A stretch of 64,000 nucleotides of DNA. Origin: Notamacropus eugenii (Eukaryota > Chordata > Mammalia > Diprotodontia > Macropodidae). Shown here piece by piece: positions 10,314 to 22,800 of the stretch; position 1 is the first letter of the stretch; each line of letters opens with the position of its first letter. The notes beneath the pieces are model-generated. The model saw only the letters and a program-made list of their open reading frames with translations. It did no database searches and was not told where the DNA came from. The stretch lies in NCBI RefSeq assembly GCF_028372415.1, contig NC_092873.1, forward strand, positions 355,908,128-355,972,127. Reading direction: 5' to 3'. The position numbers were made by a program, and so were the translations under genes.

Positions 10314-10399
10314 GTAGGGGAATGCCAGGAAGGCAGCTCATTCTCCCGATGTGAAACAGCCCTTGCTCTGCTGAGAGGTCAAAGGACTTGTTTAGGGTC

Positions 10400-10525
10400 A
10401 AGTAGCTGGTCAACAAGCATTTAATTAGGAGCTAACTACATGGTAGTTACTGTCTTAAGCACTGGGGATAGGCAAGCAAACAGTCTGTGTCCTCAAGGAC
10501 TTATATTCAAGTGGGGGAGAATGGT
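10400..10525 (+). repeat. LINE 3' end fragment
   Basis: AGCACTGGGGATAGGCAAGC and GTCCTCAAGGACTTATATTC are the kind of text found at mammalian LINE 3' ends; a related copy is at 62360-62530. Confidence 0.5.
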
Positions 10526-10529
10526 ACAC

Positions 10530-11160
10530 ATGAATGCACACACACACGTACCATCATATAGAAATTATATGTAAATTACACATATATTTACATATACACA
10601 CTCTATATACAGGATGTGTATGCCAGATATACACATATACATATATACGTGTATACGTTTACTCATATTTTATTATAGTAGGTATAGTAGCATTATATGG
10701 TAATGGTAGTGTGATAATATAGTATAATAGGTAATATATAGGTAGATAAGTAGGTAGAGATGGTATTATAGTATGTGTATGTATATATGTAAATATATGT
10801 AAATATATACATACACATACTATAATACCTACTATACTATATTACCATATTTTGTGACTATATATATAGCTTATATACCGTATGTTTATATATACGCATA
10901 TTTACATGTGTGTACTATAATATCTACCATACCTATCTATACAATACCTACTGTATTACATATGGTATATAGAATATAGAATATTGCATATATATGCATA
11001 TATACACACATACCTACTATATCTACATATACAATACCTACTACACTACCATGTCTATAGTATAGTATATATAGTAGGTGTCTATATGATATATACACAT
11101 ATACTATAATGTAATGTATATATATATACATATACACATACACCCCATATACGTGCATAC
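10530..11160. repeat. TA/TG-rich complex microsatellite
   Basis: About 630 bp of almost pure A, T, G and C in alternating pattern (ATATGTAAAT, TATACACATA and variants), with short open frames of isoleucine, tyrosine and valine that are meaningless. It includes the perfect inverted repeat at 10762-10829. Confidence 0.9.
10762..10829. repeat. Perfect 27-bp inverted repeat with 14-nt loop
   Basis: The arm 10762-10788 (from GGTATTATAGTATGTGTATG onward) is exactly the reverse complement of 10803-10829. The spacer is 14 nt. It can form a cruciform, and probably arose by slippage or inverted duplication in the microsatellite. Confidence 0.95.
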
Positions 11161-11965
11161 CCAGGCTGACCCTTGAGCATGCCTATCTTGTCTAGCATGG
11201 AACCCACTGGATCTACCATGCAGGTGAGGGTGGCTGCACTTGATTGGCTGCCTTTGCCCCCTTGGTCCCAGTTACCCTCTGCCATGTTTTTGGCTGTATT
11301 CTTTCCTGTGAGTCTTAGTTCTTGGACACAGCGTGGAAGCCATGAACAGACTTTCTTCCCCTACTCTTTTTCATCTCAGCTTCTAGAAATGGGCCCGCAG
11401 GTATGTGGTGTTTATCCTCAACTTCAGATGACCAGGAATGATCCCCATACTACGTGGGAGGTCAAGCCATGGTGACCTTGGAGCCAGAATTGTAGGCAGG
11501 GTGGTGCAGCCCATCTGCCCTCATGGAAACTATAGGAAACCAGGGTGCCTGGATCTCAGCCCTGAGCCTGAAGGCTGTATTGGACTTGGAAGTGGGATTG
11601 TGTCCTATGGAACTGAGCTAAGCTGTGATTAATCCTTTTTCCCTCCTCAGAGACTGAAATGGGAAAGAGAATTATGCCTCCCACATGTTGGGGAGGGTAA
11701 GTTGGTATATTTATGACTATATCTTTTGAAGTAAATATTCTTTTGTAAAAGCTCCTGCTTATATACATACATATACACATGATATATGCATACATGCAAC
11801 TCTATATGTGTGTATGTGTCTATATAATTGAGGAAGAGGGGGAGGCTTAGGAAAGGTTTCACATAGAAGCTGGCACTTGAAATGAGTCACAAAGATCATA
11901 CATATCTGGCAGAATTTGAACACAGGTCTTCCGGTTTCCCAGACTAGCACAGTCTAGCACAGTCT
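11161..11965. other. Intergenic sequence, no gene recognised
   Basis: The left half is less AT-rich and has open frames on the plus strand at 11173-11475 and 11438-11632. They overlap in different frames, match no family I know, and lack clear exon borders. The right half has short CA/TA runs near 11760-11825. Confidence 0.4.
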
Positions 11966-12199
11966 ACCTACTATGTGTGGTCTGTGAACTCCTGAGAGTC
12001 TCTGGGACCCCTTCAGGGGCTCCATAAGGTAAATACTATCTTTACTAATAACCATAAGACTTCATTTGCCTTTTTTCACTCTCATTATCTCCTGATCACA
12101 CGGTGGAATTTTCCAGAGGCTGCATGACCTGTGAATTAAAGATTTAGCTGCAATATGAAGACTGAGTTAATATCTTACACATAATTGTATTTCTGCCTT

Positions 12200-12432
12200 T
12201 ATTGTTTCTGTTCAATTGTGTCCCAGTCGTCATGACCCCATTTGGGGTTTTCTTGGCAGAGACACTAGAGTGGTTTGCCATTTCCTCCTCCAGCTCATTT
12301 TACAGATGAGGAAACTGAGGCAAACAGGGTTAAGTGACTTTCTCTGGGTCACATAGCTAGGAAGTATCTGAGGTTGGATTTGAACTCAGGTCTTCCTGAC
12401 TCCAGACCTGTCCCTCTATCCACTGCAACACT
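12200..12432 (-). repeat. Family A CORE-SINE inside the hAT fossil, antisense
   Basis: GTCCCAGTCGTCATGACCCC (tail), TTTACAGATGAGGAAACTGA (CORE) and the head near TCCCTCTATCCACTGCAACA define a full copy that interrupts the hAT element. Confidence 0.85.
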
Positions 12433-12837
12433 GCTACACTTGCTGTTTTGCTTGTATTCATCCAGCGTTAGCACCAACACCAGCTAAGTGTTGAAAATCA
12501 TATTCCTTTATGTATTTGGCAACAAACACAAGTGATGCTGAAATACTCAAAGTGTTGAATAACCTTTTGAATCTCACAGTTTATGCTACAACTCTGTGGA
12601 CATTCGCTTTGATGGCACAGAAACCATGGTGGGTAAAACCACCAGCACAGCACAAATGGAGGGAGTGGTGGCACCAAAACATGCTTGTGGTCATGCGTTT
12701 TTCATGACATACTCACAGTAAAAATAAAAATGCTAGTTTCATTTAAGAATGTTCTTAATGAAGCAATAAAGACTAATTTTTTAAAGCTGTTACTCTGAGT
12801 ATGTGTTTTTTAATATTCTCTGTGATGATGTATGCAG

Positions 12838-13072
12838 ACACAGAGGTTAAGAGCTTTGGGTCTAGAGTCAGGAAGACCTGAGTTCAAATGTGACCTCAGA
12901 CACTTCCTAGCTGTGTGACCCTGGGAAAGTCACTTAACCCTGATTGAGTCAGTTTCCTCATCTGTAAAATGAACTGGAGAAGGAAATGGCAAACCACTTC
13001 AGTATCTTTGCTGAGAAAACTCCAAATGGGATCATGAAGAGTCGGACATGACTGAAACAACTGAAAAACAAC
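12838..13072 (+). repeat. Family A CORE-SINE inside the hAT fossil, sense
   Basis: GAGTCAGGAAGACCTGAGTT, TGTGTGACCCTGGGAAAGTC and the RTE-like tail TCGGACATGACTGAAACAAC identify a full copy. Confidence 0.88.
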
Positions 13073-13559
13073 AAAACATGTAATGTCCTCTAGCTCTCTA
13101 CCAAAGTATGATTATCATCAATAGGAAAAACAGTCATGTGACTGAATTATGAGCCAAACTGTTTTTCTCCCTAAAAATGGAACACCAATTTTACTTGAAA
13201 GAACTGACAAATTAAGGCTATTTGGAAGGATATTTGGCAGATATTTTCTAAAAAATGAATGAAGCGAGTGGGTCATTTCAAGGAAAAACAACTGATGCTA
13301 TTTGTTGCCAATGAGAAAATTGGACCTTTCGAGGAAAAATGGGAATTTTGGAAAATTTGTATCCGTCATTGTAAGCTTGACAGCTTCCCAAGACTTAACA
13401 ACTCTTCTAATGAGATTGATGGTGAGAGTAACAAATGGGATTTTCTCTGATTGCATATTGAAATGTGCCAACATTTAAAAGATCTGCATATCTCAGTGAA
13501 CCAAGATTTTCCAAGTGACCAATTCATCATGTTACAAAATCATGCATAGGTAAAAAATC

Positions 13560-13885
13560 TATTCAAATGCATCAGTTCATATAAATCTTCTTATGTTTCT
13601 GAATTCTTCATATTCATCATTTCTCATGGCAAAATGATACTCTATTATATTTAAGTACTTCATATGCTTAACCATATCTTAATCAACTGAGCATCTATCT
13701 TGTTTCCAGTTAGTTGCTACCACAAAAAAAGTGTGCCTATAGATACTTTGGTATATATGGGGCCTTTATTTTTGTCACTGACTTCCTTGAAGATATGCCT
13801 AGTGGGGGAATATTTAGGTCAAAGGGTAGAGACATTTTAGTCACTTTGAATAATTCCAAATTGCTTTTCAAATGATGAAAGTGGG
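13560..13885 (-). mobile_element. L1 3' region fragment, antisense
   Basis: Plus-strand text such as GGCAAAATGATACTCTATTA, AACTGAGCATCTATCTTGTT and CAAATTGCTTTTCAAATGAT parallels the antisense L1 copies at 55910-57200 and 57430-58720. It faces the sense L1 fragment that starts at about 13890. Confidence 0.6.
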
Positions 13886-13889
13886 GTCA

Positions 13890-15058
<1,169 letters not shown>

Positions 15059-15059
15059 A

Positions 15060-15835
15060 TTGGGAAGTTAGAGTGATGTAAAAAAAAAATCATTAGTAAA
15101 TCACTTGAAAAAGGAAAAAAAAAGAAGAAAATGAAGAGAGTCTCAGAGACAACTTCATCTTGAAACCCCGACTAGACATTTTCTTTAAATGCAGAAGTAT
15201 CACTGTAGGGAAATCATTCTTCTGAATACAAAGTAGAGCTATCAACCTCATTTGAACCGAGGAAAATTGTTCAGATGGATGTGAAGTCTGAGCCTTAGGC
15301 TATTCAAGAGGGATTCAGGCCTTTGGCCTTTTTCATTCTACTTTCCTGCTTCTGCGGATATTAATGTAATAAGATAGCTTAATCATGGGCTGCTTGCATT
15401 ATAGATGGGAAGGTTAGGAAAAAGAGAATGGAGCTTTGAGCTTGCTATTAAAAAGCTGAGACCCTTCAATGTCATTCTTTACCTTCAACTCAGTCTTTCA
15501 AATCATCCCTTATCAAGACACCTTGGGCAGATCTAGGAATTAGGAAGAAAGACAGGTGATGTGTTTGACACCCTTCTCCATTCCCCTACTAGATTTTAAG
15601 ACTTTTCACTTTTAATTTGCCCAAAGATGTCAGTGTCAGCTTTAGGCCTACAGGCTTAAAACCTGTGATCTTCTTCCTCTGCAAGTCCATTCCAGTTTGT
15701 CTAATGGCATATGAAGACCTTGATGCTGAGAACTGTCTTAAGCAATATTTTCTGTGATGCATGGAAAAGGCACTTGATAAATGAACTTCTACCAGTACTC
15801 ATAATAAAATTCCAATACATTTAGCCTATTGTGAT
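15060..15835. other. Intergenic sequence, no gene seen
   Basis: Unique-looking sequence with no long open frame, no recognisable exon and no CpG island. Weak similarity of 15580-15760 to old LINE text cannot be judged by eye. Confidence 0.4.
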
Positions 15836-15837
15836 AG

Positions 15838-16412
15838 CCTTAATGGCTCTCTGCTTCTGATCTTTGCTTGGTCCAATCCATCCTTTATACAATTGCCAAA
15901 AATCTCCCAAAGCACAGATCTGATTCTATCACTCCAATTCTTGAGGATTTTCAATGGTTCCCGATTGCTTCTCGGTTAAGATACAAACTCCTCACCAATG
16001 GCATTTGATGTCTTTCACAATATCTTTCCAGTCTTCCCATTACTTTCCTTCATGCATTCTACAGCCTAGTGAAATTAAGTTAAATTACTTGAAATATCCT
16101 GTCTGCCTACTTTCCTGAAGCAGAGTGCCTTGAATACACTCTCTGCTCACCTATGCCTCAGGAACCCTGGGTTCTTCAAGGTTTTGTCCAGTTATCACCT
16201 CCAATGGGAACCTTTCTTCATCCCTCAAGTTGTTAGGTGCTCTTTCCTCATATTGTGTTTATTTATTAGTGTAAATCTTATATTATTCAGTAGAATATAA
16301 ACTCTTTGAGAGCTAGGGCCAATTAATTTTGTTTGCCTTCCCAGTGCTTAGTACAATGCCTTGCACATAGTAAGCAATTAGCAAATGCTTATTGAACTGT
16401 ATTCTCTATAGA
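15838..16412 (+). mobile_element. L2 LINE 3' region, sense
   Basis: The order of phrases is that of mammalian L2: CTCCAATTCTTGAGGATTTTC, AAACTCCTCACCAATGGCAT, GTTCTTCAAGGTTTTGTCCA, TATAAACTCTTTGAGAGC, CAGTGCTTAGTACAATGCCT and GCACATAGTAAGCAATTAGC at the 3' end. Confidence 0.8.
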
Positions 16413-16839
16413 CCATTTAATGGGATTTTACCCCAAAGAGCTATTGGCTTAGCAACCCAACTTTGCCCTGGTTTCACTTTTACCCCTACACCACCATTAA
16501 AGAAATGGAGAGGGAAGAATTGGACTTCACATCATTGACCGTAAGGCAAATAGAGTTTATTGCCTGATCAGGATCACAGAATCAGGGTTGCAAGTAAAAT
16601 CAGAGGCCATCCATTCCAATCCACAATTGAAAAAAAATCCCCTCCTCTTACTACCACTCTAAAATTAATTCTTATGTTCATCTAAAAACTTGTATTTCCT
16701 CAGTCCAGAATATTAAGTAATGGGAAGTAATTCATATTAAGGGGTTAGTGTCTGCTATCTTTTACTAAAGATAATTCATAAGCTCATATTTATCTACAAA
16801 GTGCTTTCCTCACAATAACCTTGAGGTAGTTATCATTAT

Positions 16840-17900
16840 CCCCGTTTTATGGATGTTCTTTTCAAAATTTTCTCGCATAGCTCTCATTGTTTTCTGCCAA
16901 TTTATCCTTTAGTTATCTTTATTTTTAAAAAAAATTTTGCTCTTAAAACTTTTGGTTTTAGTAATTCTTATTTGACTTATGTCTAACCCATATTTTTCTT
17001 TGAGGCTTTGCTTAATAGATGTTTTCAAGTCAGTCTTCTTTTGCATTTTTGTCTTGAGTTCACTGTTTATGGCTAAGGTTAATTTTTTGTTGTTTGCACA
17101 TTTTCCAGCGCCTCCCCCTCCCTTTTTTTTTTTACTTTGGATTTTGTTAGTGTTGGCCTCTATTCATTTCTTGGTGGATGTAAGGCTTGAACTTCTTTTA
17201 TGTAGTGCTGCTTTCACAGCTTGGTCTGATTTCAGGGCTCCCTAAAGTGATGTGATCCAGGGAGAGGTCTGTCTACCACTCCCCTAGTCCGCACTCAGTA
17301 AGTTTTGACCTGGTTTGGGTGTGCATGGTTTTTTTGTAGACTGTTGCTAGTATTAATCACTGTTAGCCTGCTGGGAGGTTCTGCGTTCACAGTGACTGGC
17401 TCCTCATTGGTTTTAGTCTCTTGCTCTGATCTATTTCACTGCAGGTTTAAGTGTGGGAATAAAGGTTAGAACCGAGTCTCAGCTTTACTCTTGAGCTCAG
17501 AATCACATAGCAATGTTTCTGGGACTTGTTCCTAGCTTCTTACAAAGTAGGGACCCCTACTACCTCATTACTGTGACCATTCTTCTCTGTCTTGGAACCA
17601 TATAAATGGTCAATAGAGCTGTTAAGTGGCATCTGCTCCTGTGCCCTGTGCTAGTACAGGCGTCCTTTGGAAGTTCTGACCAAGTGTTCGGTCCTCCTAC
17701 TGGGTGTTTGGCTGCTCACTACAGGGCTCTCCTGGCTAGCTCCCACCCGTGATTGCAGACCTCTATTTCTACACTGCTTGAGGCTGGAAAAATGATTCAT
17801 GGTGACTTTTTCTTGATCAGAATTCACAATGCTTTGCGCATTTGATTTGGTGCCTTTCCAGGTTACTGGTGTGTGTGCACACACATGTGAGTGCAGTGTG
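16840..17900 (-). mobile_element. Probable L1 5' part, antisense
   Basis: The plus strand carries the reverse complement of text like an L1 ORF1/5' UTR (AGCTCTCATTGTTTTCTGCC, ACTCCCCTAGTCCGCACTCA, GCCTGCTGGGAGGTTCTGCG). This is from memory of marsupial L1 structure and was not aligned. No intact frame remains. Confidence 0.4.
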
Positions 17901-18734
17901 TTGTAAGAACTAGGCAGAAAATACCGGCTCCTCCTTCCCCTCCTTCTACAGAGGAAAGAAAAGTGAAGAACTGAGTTCAGTGAATTGCCCAGTCACCTAA
18001 CAAGTAGTCAATTCAATATTTATTAAGTGCCTCTCCCATACCAAGTATATGGTAAGCTGTAATGGTAAGGAAATTTGAAGATCTCCCTGCCCTTCAATAG
18101 GCCTATGTGACCTGCTTGCAGCCTTGACCAGCCCACAGCCTGAGTCACATGGAGGCAATGGTGGGAGGACTAGGAAGGGCGGAGCTGGGAGAAAGCAAGG
18201 CAGAACAGCTAGTGAGGGTGAGAGAGGCTGGAATTTTGCCTAGGGGAGGCTTCATGGAGGAAAGGTTTGGGGATGGCGATGCTCCCTTTCTTGGTAGTAT
18301 GTACAAACTTAGTTGTTACCATGGTGGAATTGGCTTTCTGGTATCTGAATAAATAGCTTGCTTTCATCTTTGAGGAAGTTTTTATTTTGCAGATTTCCCC
18401 TGTAAATACACCTGTATATCCATAGTGGCTGCTGTAGACACCACGTTGGTGTTAACAGAAGCCATGACACAAACCAAATGGATCTCCTGACTGACAAGTC
18501 CACTATACCAGGCTGCCCCAGAGTGTAGCTTTTTTTTTTTAAAGAAAATTGCCCATAATGTTGGGGAAGACACTTTTTTGGGGGGCAGCACCTCTCCTTC
18601 CGTTGAGAGTGCCATTAACAAATGCCTACAAAGGACAGATACTTTGACATCATTTTTCAAAGGACATCTGTCCTTTTCTGATAGATGTAGCTCCCTGAGA
18701 ATATATGGTAATGGATGAAACACAATGATCATTT
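17901..18734. other. Sequence just downstream of the TOP2A poly(A) site
   Basis: It holds a short LINE 3' piece (about 18005-18100) and a nested inverted repeat at 18630-18676. A minus-strand open frame of 116 codons (18382-18732) is not recognised and has no exon context. No gene can be supported. Confidence 0.4.
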
Positions 18735-19750
18735 TTTTAAGTACAAAAATTATTTTAATTCAACTACATAGAAAATCCAACTACATAGAAAACATAGCAA
18801 ATATTTACAAATACACTTAAAGAACACCACTCACAGATCATATAAACAGATGTGACACATATACAGCATGCTAAAGGGTTTCAAAAGCTTAAGGAAATTC
18901 AAATGTCATCAAATCTACCTTTGTTACTGGGACACTAACATCCAACTGCCCTCCAAAATAAATGCCCATGCCACCTTGGAACTTTATCCTAGAAAAATCT
19001 GATACTGAGGCAGTCAATATCTATTTCTATTATAGGGTTGCAATGTGCAAATTTTGGCCAATCAATAGTTTTGTACAAAATGCGCTATCTCTACGACCCT
19101 AATTTTTCTTCACTATACTGACATGTTAGAGGTGTGTAGACATAAATTCATATAAGTACATTGGAAAGAGGAATATTTTGGCTAGAAGATCTATAAAATC
19201 AAAGAGTCATTTGGTAAAACATTGCCCACCTCTTAAAACTAACAAGATAACACTGAATGAACAAATTATTCCAGTCTCACTAAATCTATACTTTGGAAGT
19301 CAAAGTACATCTCTCTCTCACATTGTATAGGTCAGTGACAGGAAAATTTACTACTACTTTACATGACTGATAATTCTTATCTGACCTAAATACTCAACAA
19401 ACTAAAGGACCAAGAGAGACAATCTACATACAAAGTTCAAAACTATAATCAGATTTAAAACGAGAAAATAAACAGGAGGACTTAAAACACAAAGGTGGTG
19501 ATGAAAGAATGTTGATGGACTGCTCAATTATACAGTATTGAGTTCTTAGAAGAAGGAAATGCTAAAAGTCAGGAGTACTTGAGCTTTACTGCTACTAAAA
19601 ATTCTAATGTGGCAAAATATTTCAGCAGCTTTTGACTGAAAATACTCCAAGAGCTAGACTTATTCTCAGAGAAAGAAACTAAAGGGTTCCAGGAGAAATG
19701 ACTTCAAAAGCAATTTTTGATATCATTAAGATTAAAAATAATTCCTCATT
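18735..19750 (-). other. TOP2A: TOP2A 3' untranslated region
   Basis: The sequence runs from the TAA stop (19751-19753) to a predicted cleavage point about 20 nt past the ATTAAA signal. The length of roughly 1 kb is close to what I recall for human TOP2A. It is free of recognisable SINEs. The exact 3' end is an inference. Confidence 0.7.
18754..18759 (-). terminator. Poly(A) signal ATTAAA of TOP2A
   Basis: Read on the minus strand, ATTAAA is the commonest variant of AATAAA and is followed by T-rich sequence. It is the best candidate at the expected distance from the stop. The stretch ACTACATAGAAAA is duplicated just upstream of it (18761-18791). Confidence 0.6.
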
Positions 19751-19888
19751 TTAAAACATATCATCTTCATCTGATTCTTCCAGGTATTTAATAGGCTTCT
19801 TTGCTCGGCCAGGTCTTGCCCGGGGTGCCACAGGAGCCCAGCTTGAATTTGACTCACTCTGGAAGTCATCGTCCACCTTCTTGGATTT
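19751..19888 (-). CDS. TOP2A: TOP2A exon 35 (terminal coding)
   Basis: Residues 1513-1557 and the TAA stop. It encodes [10 protein letters not shown] and the nearly invariant C-terminus [14 protein letters not shown] followed by MF (human LF). The acceptor is TTTAAG at 19889. Confidence 0.98.
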   Translation of the reverse strand, partial: KSKKVDDDFQSESNSSWAPVAPRARPGRAKKPIKYLEESDEDDMF

Positions 19889-22800
19889 CTTAAAGTAAAA
19901 AGAGTTTACAGAACTTGAAGTTAATGAGGGAACTACATTGTATAACTATAATAATGAGTACATCACAATTTAAGAGGCTCTAATTTGTTAGACATTATAA
20001 CACTGAATTTGTGGGCAGCAAAAGGCCAGCACCAACATTTTGTGCTCTTCAATACATACAGCTATGTTCAAAGTCAAGGGCAGATGAGAGTTTAAAGGCA
20101 AAATATCTCACAGGATTGTAAGGCTCAAATTAAAGTGATAAATGCCAGAAGCTTTTATGGTTACAATTCCCTTTTAAACCTCAAGCCACCCAGTACCAAA
20201 TTAGGGCCCATGTGTACTTTAAAAGACCCACCTTCCCTGCCTTGGCTGTTGATATGCTTTTTCCAAAATCGGAATCAGAGTCATCAGAGTTAGGTTTCCT
20301 TTTGCGAGGTTTCTTGCTTTTGGCCGGCACAATCTTTTCAGAGGCTTCAGAGACCGAGTCTGGAGACACTTTGGGGGCAACAGTCTTTTTGCTTGTTTTT
20401 GGTGCTGCCTTTTTCTTTGTTATGGCAGTAGAAGTGGAAGACTGACCTGAAAGAGACAACACTTGGATTCAGAATGTGTTTGGATGTTGTTCTTCACTCT
20501 ATAAACTAGTTTTTGTTTGTCCTAGTTTTCCAAGTAATGTATCGAGTACTCTTTATTTCAACCTAAGAAAAGCCATTGCAACAAAGCTTGACTGGAAAAC
20601 ACTAGAGAACCCAACTATCTTTAATTTTTTTTACTTGTTTTCTCAAATGTCACAAGTATATAATAATTTACATTAAAGCCCTTATTTGGGCCAATTTGCT
20701 ATTCTTGCTCCCTTTATACCAATTAGATGGTTAAATGTTTGTGGATTTTAACATATGCCTGTCTTCTAGTGTAAAAAGCACTGGACTGGAAGTCAAAAGA
20801 CCTGGGTTAAAATATTGGCTTTATTGGTGGTTGGACAAATTATTTACTCTGTTCCAAACTCAGTTCTTCCCTCTGTAAAATGGGCAATAACATTAAGATT
20901 GTTTTAAAGATCAAACAGGATAGTGTATAACAAGTGTTCTGGAAATGTTACGGCAATATGTAAATGATTAGAAACACACAATAACAAAACTCGAATTTTT
21001 GCAGATCTCTAAGGTCTTTACAAAGTATTTCTCTCAAAACGATAGGCTGTGCTTGATTTTATAGATAAGAAAAATGGGGCTCAAGTGAAAAGACTTGTTA
21101 AAGACTCTACATCCAGTACTTTTTCCATCATCTGATTCCTAGCTTAACACAATAAAATGACAAAGTGACAAATTATTTTTTACATTATGATAAAAAACAA
21201 TGGTTGCTACTTCTGAAAGACTTCATTCCAGTAGACAGCCTATATGAATTCTGGGCATGATTTAAAAAACTGACTTATGGTAGTGGTGGCTAACTTACTA
21301 GGTATCCTCAGCATGATTTATTTAAAATATTTAGACTCACTCTTTGCTGCAGTTTTTTTCCCTGCGGCACTTTTTTGGGGGGCTGGATCTGTAGTCTCAA
21401 TTTCAGCTGGAAAATCGAAAGCAGAAGAGCTTGAAGAAGCCAGAGCCATATCCTTAGTATTCTCAGGTTCCAGGTCCTGAACTTCATCTTGATAAGACAG
21501 AAATATTTTGAGTGAACTGAGAGTTCTATTAATTTTAATTCTCTAAATACCAGCATAATACACATAGGCAGAATTCTTAACTTATATTATTTACCAAAGG
21601 GAATAAAACCAGATCAGCTAAATTTACCTAGTTTTTAAAGTTTTTTTTTAGCATAAGGCAAACATTTCAATAATTTATATACATATGTATATACACACAC
21701 ATACTTGATGAAGAACTTTTCTGTGGTACCTCTTCTTTGCTAGTAGCTTTTCCTTTAGTTGCTCTAGAATAAAATTGTTTTTAGCAATTAGTATCTATCT
21801 TATTACTTACATTATATGTTCTGTATGTTATTAATACCTCAGCTAACATTATTAATTTGATATGTGAAAATATGATATTAAGCAAAATGTTATAGGAGGG
21901 CAATGAACTTCACGTGATTAATAAGATGGTTTGAACTCTAACTTGACTGGGCTGATCACTGACCATTTGATATGCAGCCTGGGCAATTGGTAAAAGATGT
22001 GTTAGTAGGATTGATATTTTTGCTATGATGCATTAATGACATAACTGCATGAAGTTGGCTGGGGCAATGTTAAATGGAGTATGTCTGTATTAGCCACAAT
22101 CTTCCAGAGACATTAACACAAAGTGGGAACATTCAAATGAGCTCATATACTCACTTTGGTGCACTTTTAACCTGAGATGAACTTTCATCTGATGGGATAA
22201 AATCCTCATCTTCATCTTGAAATTCCTCTTTGGAATCTGAAATATCGCTGTCTGAATCTAAGTCAACTGTGTATTTGGTATTTGCTGTCATAAAACCGAA
22301 ACAAAAAGTCAAAATGAGTAACATTTCGACAATATTTAGACATGCATTCTACAAAGAATGCAATTAAAAAAAACCTAAGAGTGTTAAAAGATCACTGACT
22401 TTATTTTTAATGCAACAGTATTTCAACTTCCTCCAGTTTTCTCTTCTAAAATTTTTGTAGTTACTCCTCTATAACAAGACTATTCCTGCGTTTCAGTGCT
22501 GCCAAACACATTGCCCATCTAAAGCTTTAAAGTCACTAGCACCTTTATTTTTTTGGTAGTTTTTCTTACCTGCTGCTGTTCTGCGTAATTTAACTTCTCT
22601 AGGTGGGACATGAAAGTCACTTTCATTACAACTCATATCAGATTCTGAATCAGACCAAGGATTTTTCTTATTTTCTTTTTTGATTGGTTTGAATGGCAAT
22701 TTGGTCTGCTTCTTTTGTTTGACACCTTAAAGGGCAGAAAAGTAGAAAAGAATTAATTACCTTTACTCATTCCTTAGAAACACATGTGAATCATTTTTTC

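Larger units (their letters stand above)
11970..13555 (+). mobile_element. Decayed hAT transposon with SCAND3/ZBED5-type transposase
   Basis: The left part (11975-12135) has the non-coding text TCTGGGACCCCTTCAGGGGC and CATTATCTCCTGATCACACG of a mammalian hAT element. Transposase pieces follow on the plus strand: TYLATNTSDAE-like at about 12510-12540, DGTETMVGKTTSTAQMEGVV-like with shifts at 12610-12690, CGHAFFMTYSQ near 12700 and VSFKNVLNEAIKT at 12735-12775. The C-terminal half (13255-13550) reads through FEEKWEFWKICIRHCKLDSF to HISVNQDFPSDQFIMLQNHA. Several frameshifts and stops show it is dead. SINEs at 12200-12432 and 12838-13072 split it. Assignment rests on my memory of the domesticated relatives. 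Confidence 0.6.

Noticed and set aside
11173-11632. Two plus-strand frames of 100 and 64 codons
   Set aside because: They overlap in different frames, match nothing I recognise and lack exon borders.
18382-18732. 116-codon minus-strand frame downstream of TOP2A
   Set aside because: No recognisable domain, and a second frame overlaps it; it is beyond the poly(A) signal and has no splice or promoter context.
20212-20445. 77-codon plus-strand frame
   Set aside because: It is the shadow of TOP2A exon 34 on the opposite strand.
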